From Sulfitobacter sp. THAF37 (GTDB lineage Bacteria; Pseudomonadota; Alphaproteobacteria; Rhodobacterales; Rhodobacteraceae), in contig NZ_CP045372.1 of NCBI RefSeq assembly GCF_009363555.1, positions 1,995,501 to 2,059,500 on the forward strand: DNA of 64,000 nucleotides. Reading direction: 5' to 3'. The notes under the pieces were generated by a model. That model did no database searches. It was given only the letters and a program-made list of their open reading frames with translations, and was not told the origin of the DNA. Position 1 is the first letter of the stretch. Each line of letters starts with the position of its first letter. Below are positions 44,137 through 52,274 of the stretch, piece after piece. Made by a program: the position numbers and the translations under genes.

Positions 44137-47095
44137 CTTTAGTCTCCATCGGCCCGATTGCAAACACCGCACCCGCTCTGCTCTCGTCAAGCAGTGAGAT
44201 GTCGAGCAAATCTTTATTTAGAGAGGTCTTAGCGATGTAGAGACCCATCCCTTGTCCGCCAAATTTCTTTGAATAGCCAAACTCGAAAATGAGATCACGG
44301 TCCATCGCAGAAATACCAGGTCCATTGTCACGGATAATGAAGCTGTTTCCATCAGAATCTAGCACGATGCTCCGCTCACCATCTTTGCGGGATAGCCAAT
44401 GAATAGCGTTGTCAACGAGGTTGACGAAAACCGGCAAGACTACCGATGCGAAACTCTCAAGGTAATGTTCAGCTGCGGTAGAGGTCACTTCGAACCTCAC
44501 TTGATGTCGCCGGAACCTCTCCCCAAATAGGTCTTGAACAAACTCGGAAATCTGAGTTCCAGTGATCTTCGTCTTCCTCCGCCTCAAACGTCGATCTAGG
44601 GGCGTGAAAAGACTTAGGTAATTGTCCAGGTGATCGAAGCCATCTCTGATATCGTTGTATATTTCACGCAGAGCTTCGTTCTTATCAGCCCACCGTTTCA
44701 TTGCTTGGAGGGACCGTCGTACACCTCTGACGTTTCCTTCAAACTCATGCTGGACGATGCTAACGGCCATCCCTAACTGGGCGAGGTCTAGCGTCTGGGT
44801 GTAGTCTTCCTTGAGTACCTCAAGTTCGGTTTCCAGCGCTGCCACCGTGGCGTCGGAGTTGATCTCACTTTGATCGCCGGTATCTCTAATTCTCTTGAGT
44901 TGAGAACTGATAGACGCCAAGTTCACCTCGAAAACTTTGCGTGCCTCGAGCAGCTTCCCTTCTATTTCGGCATGAAACGCGTCTAGATCGTCGTCTGAAG
45001 CGGTATCAAACGAAAACTCGCTCAAAGAGATATCGACCTCGTCTTTTGTTCTTTGCAGCGCTTCCTTGGCACTTCGGAGTTGGTCGGTAACGTACTTTGA
45101 TGTCTCATCGAGCTCAGTTTTTGCGTCTTTTCGCTTCTGACTGACTGACTTTTCTGAGAACTCTTCCGCTGCCGAAAGAGCAGCGGCAAGACGCATGCGG
45201 GAATCGAGATGCACCTTTGCATCTCTCGCGATGTTACCAATTGTGGCCTCGGCTTCACGCTTCGCATTTTCAAAGTGCGGAAGAACATCTTCCCCGTAAG
45301 AGCGCTGATATTGCTCCCATTGCCTAGCAAGCGCCTTATTCAGACCAACCCCGCTGGGGCGAGATATACGGAAGCTATTTAAGTGGCTCTGAAGCTTGAG
45401 AAGTAGATCTTTCTCAATCTTTAGAATTTGATCGGCGGCAGTTGCCAGATCTTCACCTTCAACCAGGGAAGAAACACGGGCTTTTGCCGTGCTCACCTCT
45501 TCGCTGAAAGCTTTTTGATGTCCTTCATCTGCAACTCTTGAGAAATAGGCCTCAAGGTCAGCGCTGAGCTTCTTTCTCCTGGACCCAGATTGCCGTTCAC
45601 GCTTCTGACTGAGCGCGAACTCCTTCTGAAGTGCGGTTCTCTCGTTGAGAAACTCATCTGAATAGGCGCCTTCCTCTCGGAAGAAGCGCGCCGCCAACTC
45701 CTCAAAAAACGACATCAGTTGCTCGCGGAATTGCCTGTAAGCTCTATTGCTTTGGAAGCCCTCACGTCCCGCTTTTTCCTTCAGATTTCCGTTGGCATCA
45801 GCCGTAATGTCGATCGCTCCAAACATTCTGCGGTAGGAAAAGAAATAATACGACGCGCTAAGCGTTCGTCTGCGTTCAATTTCCAGGAAGTCAAAGTCTG
45901 AATTTCCGAATGGCAGGACGCGAATGCCATTTCTGTAAATGTAAAGACCGCCGAGCTTGTCCAATTTTAGCCTCAAGGGCTCCCATAAATCACTGGGAAC
46001 CCTTGTATCTCTTTTTGTTCCTTGCAAGTAAGCAAATGACAACTTGAAGGGACCGCAGTCGCGCTCAGCTCCGGAATCAAATAGAGGTATCTTGACCTCC
46101 TTATATTCCCCGCCGTAGATGGATATCTTGCCTGAGAAGTTCCCATACTTATCGAATTCCCCGGAGACCTTATGGTCAGCTAATTCAAACTCTTCTGGAG
46201 TAAAAAATTGCTGCTCCGCGATTCGATCTATCGTCTCTCCGTCGGCAAGATGATCGCGAAAGTTGGCGGTCATTGGAGTCGCGCCGGGTTTAGTGAGGCT
46301 GTTGGAGAATCCGAGCAACATCTTCTCCAATGACGTAGCTTTGAGCGTACTGTTCGCTTTTTCAGAGCGCGCATCGATATCCGCTGTTAATTCATCATCG
46401 ACAGGGTGGACGATAAAATGGGTGCCTGAGCCATCGCCTGTTAAAGTTGGCCCACTCAGTGTCTGCAGGCGCTCAATAGGTAGTGTCCACGAACGAAAAT
46501 CGTTTGCGATTGCAGACGTATAGGGGAGAAGCGCTAGGTTTGACGACAACTGCTCCGTTACTGCGACCAATTCATCACGCATGCTTTCTACGAGGTCTTT
46601 TGTCACCTCGGATATTGAGTCGACGGTCTGGAGCGGAATGACAATCTGATCCAGATCGACGCCTGGAATCTCGAACAGACCCCAGTGAATCAAGCAGACG
46701 GTTATGGACCCGCTTCCGTCATCAAGCTCGGGCTTTGTGAGGATCAGAACGATTTTTCCGGTTGTGGCAATGGCCAAGCGTCCAATGCCCTTTTCCCCCA
46801 TTGTGGGGCGATACTCCCTGCCTTTTCGGGCAGGCGGCGGAGATGAGTTTTCGAGGCGTAGCTTGCTCTCCGTGCCGAGCGTGAGCCAACGGCCTTCAAA
46901 ATCCTCTCTAGACATTCCCACACCGTCGTCCCTAATGAATAGGATATCTTGACGGCGAAAGTAATCGACCGATACTTGGTCGGCGTATGCATCATAAGCA
47001 TTCTTAAAGAGCTCATGCAGCGCGGTTGGGATGCCAGCAATTTGTTGCTTTCCCAACATATCCAACGTTCGGGCTCGTGCTCGAAACTTCGCCAT
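44129..47095 (-). CDS. Double GHKL ATPase: MORC/Hsp90-like N-terminus and histidine-kinase-like C-terminus
   Basis: A 988-residue protein with two ATPase modules. N-terminal: N-box HELFKNAYDAYA (~residues 27-38), G1 DDGVGMS (~55) and G2 GEKGIGRLA (~101), as in MutL/MORC/Hsp90-type GHKL proteins. Middle (~430-760): long charged coiled-coil with RERQSGSRRKK and LRSAKEALQRTKDEVD. C-terminal: an H-box with candidate phospho-His783 (SIVQHEFEG), N-box NLVDNAIHW (892), G1 DNGPG (923) and G2 GGQGMGLYIAKT (946). The ATG follows the methyltransferase stop by one base; its end overlaps the receiver-like gene. It likely senses a signal and signals to the receiver protein. Confidence 0.85.
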   Translation of the reverse strand: MAKFRARARTLDMLGKQQIAGIPTALHELFKNAYDAYADQVSVDYFRRQDILFIRDDGVGMSREDFEGRWLTLGTESKLRLENSSPPPARKGREYRPTMGEKGIGRLAIATTGKIVLILTKPELDDGSGSITVCLIHWGLFEIPGVDLDQIVIPLQTVDSISEVTKDLVESMRDELVAVTEQLSSNLALLPYTSAIANDFRSWTLPIERLQTLSGPTLTGDGSGTHFIVHPVDDELTADIDARSEKANSTLKATSLEKMLLGFSNSLTKPGATPMTANFRDHLADGETIDRIAEQQFFTPEEFELADHKVSGEFDKYGNFSGKISIYGGEYKEVKIPLFDSGAERDCGPFKLSFAYLQGTKRDTRVPSDLWEPLRLKLDKLGGLYIYRNGIRVLPFGNSDFDFLEIERRRTLSASYYFFSYRRMFGAIDITADANGNLKEKAGREGFQSNRAYRQFREQLMSFFEELAARFFREEGAYSDEFLNERTALQKEFALSQKRERQSGSRRKKLSADLEAYFSRVADEGHQKAFSEEVSTAKARVSSLVEGEDLATAADQILKIEKDLLLKLQSHLNSFRISRPSGVGLNKALARQWEQYQRSYGEDVLPHFENAKREAEATIGNIARDAKVHLDSRMRLAAALSAAEEFSEKSVSQKRKDAKTELDETSKYVTDQLRSAKEALQRTKDEVDISLSEFSFDTASDDDLDAFHAEIEGKLLEARKVFEVNLASISSQLKRIRDTGDQSEINSDATVAALETELEVLKEDYTQTLDLAQLGMAVSIVQHEFEGNVRGVRRSLQAMKRWADKNEALREIYNDIRDGFDHLDNYLSLFTPLDRRLRRRKTKITGTQISEFVQDLFGERFRRHQVRFEVTSTAAEHYLESFASVVLPVFVNLVDNAIHWLSRKDGERSIVLDSDGNSFIIRDNGPGISAMDRDLIFEFGYSKKFGGQGMGLYIAKTSLNKDLLDISLLDESRAGAVFAIGPMETKVD

Positions 47096-47096
47096 T

Positions 47097-48131
47097 CTAG
47101 ATTTCTTTCACAGAGATCATTAGTTGTTTTCCAAGTGTTTCAGCAAACGAAACCGGAACCGCATTACCTACCTGCCTCGCCGTTTGCGAGACCGTTCCAA
47201 GAAACATAAAGTCGTCAGGAAAACTCTGGAGAGCCGCGGCTTCACGCACCGATAGACCTCTGTTCTGATTTGGATGCCCAAATCTACCATTCGATATGGA
47301 GATACACTTGGTGGTCAATGTCTTTGCGGGAAGTGACCAGCTGAGGCGCCCGTAGGTATCAGTGTAGCCTGTCTTCTTCTTATGGCATTTAAGTAATAGG
47401 TGTTCTGGCCAATCACGCCGATCGCCGCCTTCAGGTGTGTGTCGCAATCTCTCAAGGTTAACCTCTGAGATTTGTGCCGTTTGATGGTTTGGCACTTCGT
47501 GGTGGGTGGCACCTGCTTCTAGCTCTGGATAGTGGCTAATTGCATCTCGAACAGTCGCATATTCAATTAGGCCTTCTGCATCGCCGTGAGTCTTCTTGGG
47601 AAGTTTAGCTTCACCGTTTCGCGCGGCTACGAGCACGAGCCTCCGCCGAGATTGCGGCACGCCGTAATCAACTGCATCAAGCACTCCGTGATCATATTTG
47701 TAATCAAGGCGATCCAATAAATCCGTAAATCTAAAGAAAGGGCCGCCATCTACCTTCTGCATGCCAGGTACATTCTCAAGAACTAGAAAATCTGGCTGAA
47801 AGTGCTCTACAAACCTGTGAAATTCGTCCAGCAAGACTACTCTCTTATCCGAGGTGTCCTTGTGGCGGTTCTGGTTTGAGAATGGCTGACAAGGCGCGCA
47901 GGCCGAGAATAGCAAGGGCCTTTCTATCTCACCCACTTCCTGCTGAAGCTGTTCGCAAGTTAGATCAGAGATGTTTCTCTGCAGAGCGCTGGCTTCTGGA
48001 AAATTATGCTGATACGTCTTGAGAGCGACCCCATCATAGTCGATACCGGCAAGAATTTTCATCCCAGCCTTTCGGAGACCAGCACTGGTTCCGCCGCATC
48101 CACAAAAAAAGTCAATTACCGATATTTGCAA
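47097..48131 (-). CDS. DNA (cytosine-5-)-methyltransferase
   Basis: A 344-residue C5 methyltransferase. Motif I is DFFCGCGGTSAGL (7-19), the catalytic Cys81 is in SACAPCQPFS (motif IV), ENV at 119-121 (motif VI), QSRRR at 160-164 (motif VIII), and motif X is QVGNAVPV near the end. The target-recognition region lies between about 185 and 280. It would methylate a short DNA sequence on the host. First gene of a three-gene unit with the double-GHKL ATPase and receiver-like protein; no restriction endonuclease gene is next to it. Confidence 0.95.
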   Translation of the reverse strand: MQISVIDFFCGCGGTSAGLRKAGMKILAGIDYDGVALKTYQHNFPEASALQRNISDLTCEQLQQEVGEIERPLLFSACAPCQPFSNQNRHKDTSDKRVVLLDEFHRFVEHFQPDFLVLENVPGMQKVDGGPFFRFTDLLDRLDYKYDHGVLDAVDYGVPQSRRRLVLVAARNGEAKLPKKTHGDAEGLIEYATVRDAISHYPELEAGATHHEVPNHQTAQISEVNLERLRHTPEGGDRRDWPEHLLLKCHKKKTGYTDTYGRLSWSLPAKTLTTKCISISNGRFGHPNQNRGLSVREAAALQSFPDDFMFLGTVSQTARQVGNAVPVSFAETLGKQLMISVKEI

Positions 48132-48295
48132 CTATCTTGCCCAGTTTTTCGATTTCAAGCGAGACCGTTCGCTGTTGGGGTGCTGCTCCTGAAACATTCA
48201 GAAGAACGCGTTATATCATGTATGTTTACTTCAGGGTTTGAAACTGCGCTGCCCAATTCCAGAGAAACATTTTCACCAAGTGTGTTCTTGACCGA

Positions 48296-48580
48296 CTAGA
48301 ACTCCCGCTCGTCTACGCTCGACTTAGCTTTCAAGGCTCGCCAGAAGATGTCTGCAGCAAGGGCGGCTCCGAACCCAATCGCGCCGATAGCAACCAGACT
48401 GATGAGGGTCAGACCAGTGGAATAGTGCTCTCCTTCTAGAACTGCAATAATGGCGACAAGAGAAACTGCTAAGGTGAATAATCCACCAATTCTCATTCGA
48501 TTGGCCATCTTTCCCAAGTAGCGATCGGAACTTTGCCTGTCACTCAAAAGTGGAAGGTCCTTTCCGCTGGGCCTAATCAT
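48296..48580 (-). CDS. Small membrane protein downstream of the XRE repressor
   Basis: About 94 residues with two hydrophobic segments (IGGLFTLAVSLVAIIAVL and LTLISLVAIGAIGFGAAL). The start lies in GTGATGATG (48586, 48583 or 48580), which overlaps the last codons of the XRE gene; GAGG sits right before. The two genes are coupled. Function unknown; a membrane-anchored partner of the regulator is possible. Confidence 0.65.
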   Translation of the reverse strand: MIRPSGKDLPLLSDRQSSDRYLGKMANRMRIGGLFTLAVSLVAIIAVLEGEHYSTGLTLISLVAIGAIGFGAALAADIFWRALKAKSSVDEREF

Positions 48581-48995
48581 CATCACCTCTCATAAGTGCG
48601 TACACCGCTGTTGCTTCCTCGCTGGGAGGAGAACCTTTGCTGAAGCTCTGCTCCAACACGTAACGGAAGAATTTGGAGTAGCTCTTCATCCCGAGCGGCG
48701 GCCCCTCCGACGTAGCGAGTGCATAGGTGGCGTCGCTTGTTTTTCCAGCAAGATCAATTAGTTGTATATCTTTTGGTTGCGTTTCATCCCCGAACACCAA
48801 CCATCGGAGGTCAACGCCAAACTTTGACGAGAAATCGGCCACAACAGACAAGGGCGGTTCTCGCTTTCCAAGCTCATAGTTCTTGTATGCGCGGTCTGAG
48901 AGCTCAAGCATCGCGGCGAACTTGCTTTGCGAGTAGCCGGTTTTCTCACGCTCCTCACGCATCCTCTGTCCAACGAACGCAACTTGGCTTGCCAT
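48573..48995 (-). CDS. XRE family helix-turn-helix regulator
   Basis: A 140-residue regulator. The N-terminal Cro/CI-type helix-turn-helix is at about residues 9-65 (GQRMREEREKTGYSQSKFAA, then LSDRAYKNYELGKREP). The C-terminal half carries no peptidase motif, so it is not a LexA/CI-type autocleaving repressor. Divergent from an excisionase-like gene, an arrangement typical of integration/excision switches. Confidence 0.87.
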   Translation of the reverse strand: MASQVAFVGQRMREEREKTGYSQSKFAAMLELSDRAYKNYELGKREPPLSVVADFSSKFGVDLRWLVFGDETQPKDIQLIDLAGKTSDATYALATSEGPPLGMKSYSKFFRYVLEQSFSKGSPPSEEATAVYALMRGDDD

Positions 48996-49017
48996 GGTAT
49001 CAATTGTGCCCTACGAT

Positions 49018-49061
49018 GGTAACGAACGCGCATACTTTGCCGACTTTGCGCTAGTGTTACC
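49018..49061. promoter_or_regulatory. Candidate operator half-sites in the divergent control region
   Basis: GGTAAC (49018-49023) and GTTACC (49056-49061) form an inverted pair, 32 bases apart, between the divergent XRE and excisionase-like genes. Widely spaced inverted half-sites could bind two repressor dimers. Weak evidence without binding data. Confidence 0.3.
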
Positions 49062-49086
49062 TGAATGTGCGGAAAAGGGAAGAAAG

Positions 49087-49302
49087 ATGTCCGATTGTGC
49101 CCTTCTGTCACCGAGAGAGATGGCTGAGAAGAGCGGCTGGCCAGAGAGGCGAATCCGTTCTTTGATTGCGAGCAAGCAGATCAAACACCTCAAGATTGGT
49201 AGCACGTTCTACCTACCTGAAGATGCAATCGCCGACTTCGTGCGGCGCAACATGGTGGAGCCTGAGCAAGGGGGGAGCGCTGATGTGCCGGGCCAGGATT
49301 GA
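49087..49302 (+). CDS. Excisionase-like helix-turn-helix protein
   Basis: A 71-residue protein with a MerR/Xis-type winged helix: LLSPREMAEKSGWPERRIRS, then KQIKHLKIGSTFYLPEDAIADFV. GGGAAG precedes ATG 49087. It faces away from the XRE gene and toward the integrase gene, so it may be the excision-directionality factor or a small activator of element B. Confidence 0.72.
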   Translation: MSDCALLSPREMAEKSGWPERRIRSLIASKQIKHLKIGSTFYLPEDAIADFVRRNMVEPEQGGSADVPGQD

Positions 49303-49424
49303 TTGCTACCCTAGCGCCCGACGGCATCAAGAGTGCAATCGCATACCCTCAAGTAAGCGCGCTCTCCGCTGCTGCCCGTCTCGGATACCTAGCGACCTAG
49401 ATCGATCAAGTGGAGGTGGTGAGA

Positions 49425-49616
49425 ATGGCCGATCCTAGACCACATACGGCAGCAAAGTAGGCTGTTGCTGCATTGCTCCGCGAAGCACGCGAGGCCGGAT
49501 GGCTGCGGGCAAAATTTGAGATCAGGCCAGATGGCAGTGTGACCGTTGACGCAGGTATGACCGAGCCAGGTGTCTCTGACGAGTTTCTGAGTGGTGATCT
49601 CAGGATGGGTCGATGA
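49425..49616 (+). pseudogene. Small integrase-leader gene with in-frame stop
   Basis: GGAGG precedes an ATG at 49425, and 63 codons run in one frame to a TGA that overlaps the integrase ATG (ATGA). The frame is broken by TAG at 49458-49460, after 11 codons. The rest reads AVAALLREAREAGWLRAKFE then IRPDGSVTVDAG, the style of small proteins found just upstream of alphaproteobacterial integrases. It is either a recent nonsense mutation or a restart/readthrough arrangement. Confidence 0.6.
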
Positions 49617-50641
49617 CGCGGAAAATTCTTCCGAAATTCGTGTACCTGGATCGAGGTTATCTGCGCTTCATTCGTCGTGCTCGCGGTCAGTCGATCATGA
49701 TGAAAGAAGAATACGGAAGTCCCGAGTTCTGGGAACACTACAATATGCTGCTCCGTGGTCGCGAACCTGTCCCCGCGAAGCGCAACTTTGAAGCGTTGAT
49801 CTGGAGCTACTATGACAGCGAAGCGTTCAAGAAGCTGAAGCCGCGCACCAAGTCGGACTATCGGAAATACATCGAGCACATACGGCTGATTTGGGGGCAA
49901 AAGGACCCGGCGAAAGTCGAGCCTCATCACGTCTATGAGCTGCATCGGGCCAACTCTGAGCGGTGGCGACAAGCCAATTATCTGGTTCAGGTCATGATCG
50001 TGCTGATGAACCATGCCCGGCTTATCGGTTTCCTTCGCAAGGAGCACGGCAACCCGGCCAAAGGCATCCCGCTTTTCAAACAACAAAGTGAAGGATGGGA
50101 GCCTTGGCCCGATGATATCCGTGCCGAATTCGAAGAGGTCGCGACTTCGCGTGCCCGCCTAGTCTACGAACTGTGCATCGGTACCGGTCAGCGCATCGGT
50201 GATGTGCTTAGCATTCGGTGGAGCCACCTACAGAACGGGGCCTATGACTGCACCCAAGGTAAAACCGACAAAGAGTTGTGGATTCCACTGACAGACCGTC
50301 TCAAGGCATACTTGGCCACGGTAGAGAAAAAGGGGCTGACAGTCGTGACCGACGCATCTGGTCGGCCTGTGAGGTACCGGACCGTTGCCGAAGAAATGCG
50401 CAAGGTTAAAGGGAAGATGCAGCACCCTGAGGCCTCAAAGTACGTTACTCACGGGCCGCGCAAGAACGCTACAATCGAACTCTATCGAGCAGGCTGCGAC
50501 GACGAGATGGTCAAAGCAGTCACGGGGGCTCAGGTGTCGAGATGCTGGAAAAAATATGGTGGGAAGGTACGTCAGCGCGAGTTGGCAACGCGGGCGCAAG
50601 AAGCCAGAAACAAGATGGAACAGAACAGGGCCGGAACGTGA
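49613..50641 (+). CDS. Tyrosine integrase of element B
   Basis: A 342-residue site-specific tyrosine recombinase. The catalytic Arg194 is in CIGTGQRIGDVLSIRW, His280-x-x-Arg283 in THGPRKNAT, and the nucleophile is Tyr315 in WKKYGGK. An N-terminal SAM-like core-binding domain spans about residues 60-145. It lies 68 bases from the tRNA-Cys repeat at 50709, i.e. at the tRNA-proximal end of element B. It shares the LCxGTGQRIGDVL region and overall length with the element C integrase. Start overlaps the small leader gene (ATGA). Confidence 0.93.
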   Translation: MTRKILPKFVYLDRGYLRFIRRARGQSIMMKEEYGSPEFWEHYNMLLRGREPVPAKRNFEALIWSYYDSEAFKKLKPRTKSDYRKYIEHIRLIWGQKDPAKVEPHHVYELHRANSERWRQANYLVQVMIVLMNHARLIGFLRKEHGNPAKGIPLFKQQSEGWEPWPDDIRAEFEEVATSRARLVYELCIGTGQRIGDVLSIRWSHLQNGAYDCTQGKTDKELWIPLTDRLKAYLATVEKKGLTVVTDASGRPVRYRTVAEEMRKVKGKMQHPEASKYVTHGPRKNATIELYRAGCDDEMVKAVTGAQVSRCWKKYGGKVRQRELATRAQEARNKMEQNRAGT

Positions 50642-50655
50642 AAGTTTCAACGGCT
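50640..50655 (+). repeat. Candidate integrase arm site, right end of element B
   Basis: GAAAGTTTCAACGGCT, 15 of 16 bases identical to 37254-37269 at the other end of element B and in the same orientation. It begins at the integrase stop codon and is followed by TGTTTCAA (50655-50662), which also has a partner at the left end. Confidence 0.5.
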
Positions 50656-50708
50656 GTTTCAATTTTCAAGAAGGAGACAAGCAGGGTGACGCAAGTGCTT
50701 GAAAATAT

Positions 50709-50752
50709 TGGAGGCGAGTACCGGAATCGAACCGGTGTACACGGATTTGCAA
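50709..50752 (-). repeat. Partial tRNA-Cys 3' half: attachment-site copy 3 (B/C junction)
   Basis: 44 bases of the tRNA-Cys 3' end with CCA, with the core TGTACACGGATTTGCA at 50736-50751. The T-stem is ACCGG/CCGGT, different from the intact gene but the same type as copy 1. TTGAAAAT just outside is shared with copies 2 and 4. Similarity stops right after the anticodon. Confidence 0.92.
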
Positions 50753-50822
50753 GAGTATCTAAGAGACTGTTTCGCATTGATAAAGTGTCTAGATTGCCGC
50801 CCGAGATCGGCGGAACATATCA

Positions 50823-50835
50823 AGAATGTTTAGAC
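50823..50835 (+). repeat. Candidate integrase arm site, left end of element C
   Basis: AGAATGTTTAGAC, exactly repeated at 56289-56301 near the other end of element C, in the same orientation. Fits an arm-type binding site of the element C integrase; inferred. Confidence 0.5.
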
Positions 50836-50952
50836 GTGAAAGGGTTGTCGCGCGAAGTGGCCGAAACGAGAGCAGAGCAACACCATCCGTCAATGAGGAG
50901 GCGAATTATCGGCGTCCGTTGTCTGCCCAATCCTGCCGTTGACTTAAACCAT

Positions 50953-50973
50953 GGAAGCCGCAATGCGGCTTCC
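50953..50973. terminator. Hairpin downstream of the HNH gene
   Basis: A perfect 9-bp stem, GGAAGCCGC with GCGGCTTCC and an AAT loop, 65 bases past the stop of the minus-strand HNH gene. There is no T-run. It probably ends that transcript. Confidence 0.5.
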
Positions 50974-51037
50974 CAAAGAACACTTTTACCGCCTAAATTC
51001 ATGCGACCTGACTAGCAGCATATCTTTGCTGTTTGTC

Positions 51038-51946
51038 TTAGCCTGAGGGTTCGCTCCCAAATGCTTTCGCAACCTCAGAGATAGTCAATGGGGAAAGCAA
51101 ATCCGGCGCTTTCACATGCGCCCACCTGTGACATGTCGGGCAAAGAACAACCAAATCATCGGCACGGCTCTCGCGAACGCCAGCAGCAAGGGGTTGGAGG
51201 TGGTGCGCGTCGAACATCCCGTCAGATGTATCGCTGAAACCACAAGCTTCGCAGCAGAGCGCGCCGTCATTCTTCGCCCGATTTCGGTCCTTCACCGCGC
51301 GTTTCAATCTCGGGTCGCGCTCAATTTCCTTCGAGAGTTTCCAGACCTGTATTCCCTCGGACGATTTGATGTTTAATTTAGGATATAAAGTGCCGATGAG
51401 CTTGACGCCACCGGGATCGCGAAAGCCGGAGGGTACCTGCACCTCCCATCTGCGGGAAACAGTGCGGTCCTTCAAGGCATTCCACAGTGCATGAATTTGG
51501 TCGGTGTAACGCATAACCCGGTCATATGCGTTGGCAAGGATGTTCATGTCATCGAAACCGAGTTCGTCGACCAACAACGGTTCGCCGTCAATCGCATAGA
51601 CCTCGGAAAGGACAACAGCGACCGGCCATTGTTCAAGGCGTTTTCGCAGCGGTTCACCTTTAACGAATGCTGTTGTCTCGCCGTATGCTCCAGTCGTGCG
51701 GACCAATTCCAAGGCTCGCCCTCGCAATTCTTCTGGGACATGCTTTCCGCCGCCAATCGTCACGAAATAGGGCTGCTCTTGCGCCTTTTCTGCTGTAATC
51801 CTTGCCTGAGAGTAGTGGCCTTTGTTTTTCGTCGCAGCGTCTCCTCGCGATCCGAAGCACATGACCGCTTCTTCTGATCTGCCCCAAACGGCTTTAACGC
51901 CCATCAGATCGTTTTCGCTTGGAACTACTTCGCTGAACTTGACCAT
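51038..51946 (-). CDS. HNH endonuclease, possibly modification- or phage-DNA-specific
   Basis: A 302-residue protein. The C-terminal HNH nuclease has zinc cysteines in CCEACGFSD (231-235) and CPTCHRWAH (269-277), with the catalytic AHHLQPL (His248/249) between. The N-terminal ~210 residues are of unknown type; the GGGKHVPEELRGRALELV and WPVAVVLSEVYAIDG segments could be an EVE/PUA-like DNA-reading domain, which would fit a type IV restriction enzyme, but this is a guess. Transcribed alone on the minus strand, low G+C. Confidence 0.78.
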   Translation of the reverse strand: MVKFSEVVPSENDLMGVKAVWGRSEEAVMCFGSRGDAATKNKGHYSQARITAEKAQEQPYFVTIGGGKHVPEELRGRALELVRTTGAYGETTAFVKGEPLRKRLEQWPVAVVLSEVYAIDGEPLLVDELGFDDMNILANAYDRVMRYTDQIHALWNALKDRTVSRRWEVQVPSGFRDPGGVKLIGTLYPKLNIKSSEGIQVWKLSKEIERDPRLKRAVKDRNRAKNDGALCCEACGFSDTSDGMFDAHHLQPLAAGVRESRADDLVVLCPTCHRWAHVKAPDLLSPLTISEVAKAFGSEPSG

Positions 51947-52274
51947 ACCGACTTCTACCTAATAATTCGACGGGTGCTAATTTCAGTCAAAAGGAATTTC
52001 AGGATAGCTTCAATTAAAATTTCGCAGAGCGAAAGTTATAGACATCACTAGTCGGGCAGGTGCGACACCATTCGCGGCTCATTACGTTCATTCAGCACGT
52101 TAGCAATCACTGTGCAGCACCTTCTTTGGAGCAGTCATTCGGAAAAGTTTGCAGGACTAGGGCCCATGCAGTCCGTTGTCACGGCGCAACTCTCCAAGGC
52201 GCTGAGAGGTCGCCATCACCCATGCAGAGCGGTATCAAATTCTAATTTCTCCATTGGGCCACTTGAGCGAAACA
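51947..52274. other. Stretch without a gene (HNH to HEPN)
   Basis: About 330 A+T-richer bases upstream of the HNH gene and downstream of the HEPN gene. It should hold the HNH promoter, but I cannot point to clear -35/-10 boxes, and I see no open frame or RNA gene worth calling. Confidence 0.5.

Noticed and set aside
42475..48131. Ordinary type II restriction-modification system
   Set aside because: Only the methyltransferase fits; neither neighbour shows a restriction-endonuclease motif, and their domains point to a phosphorelay.
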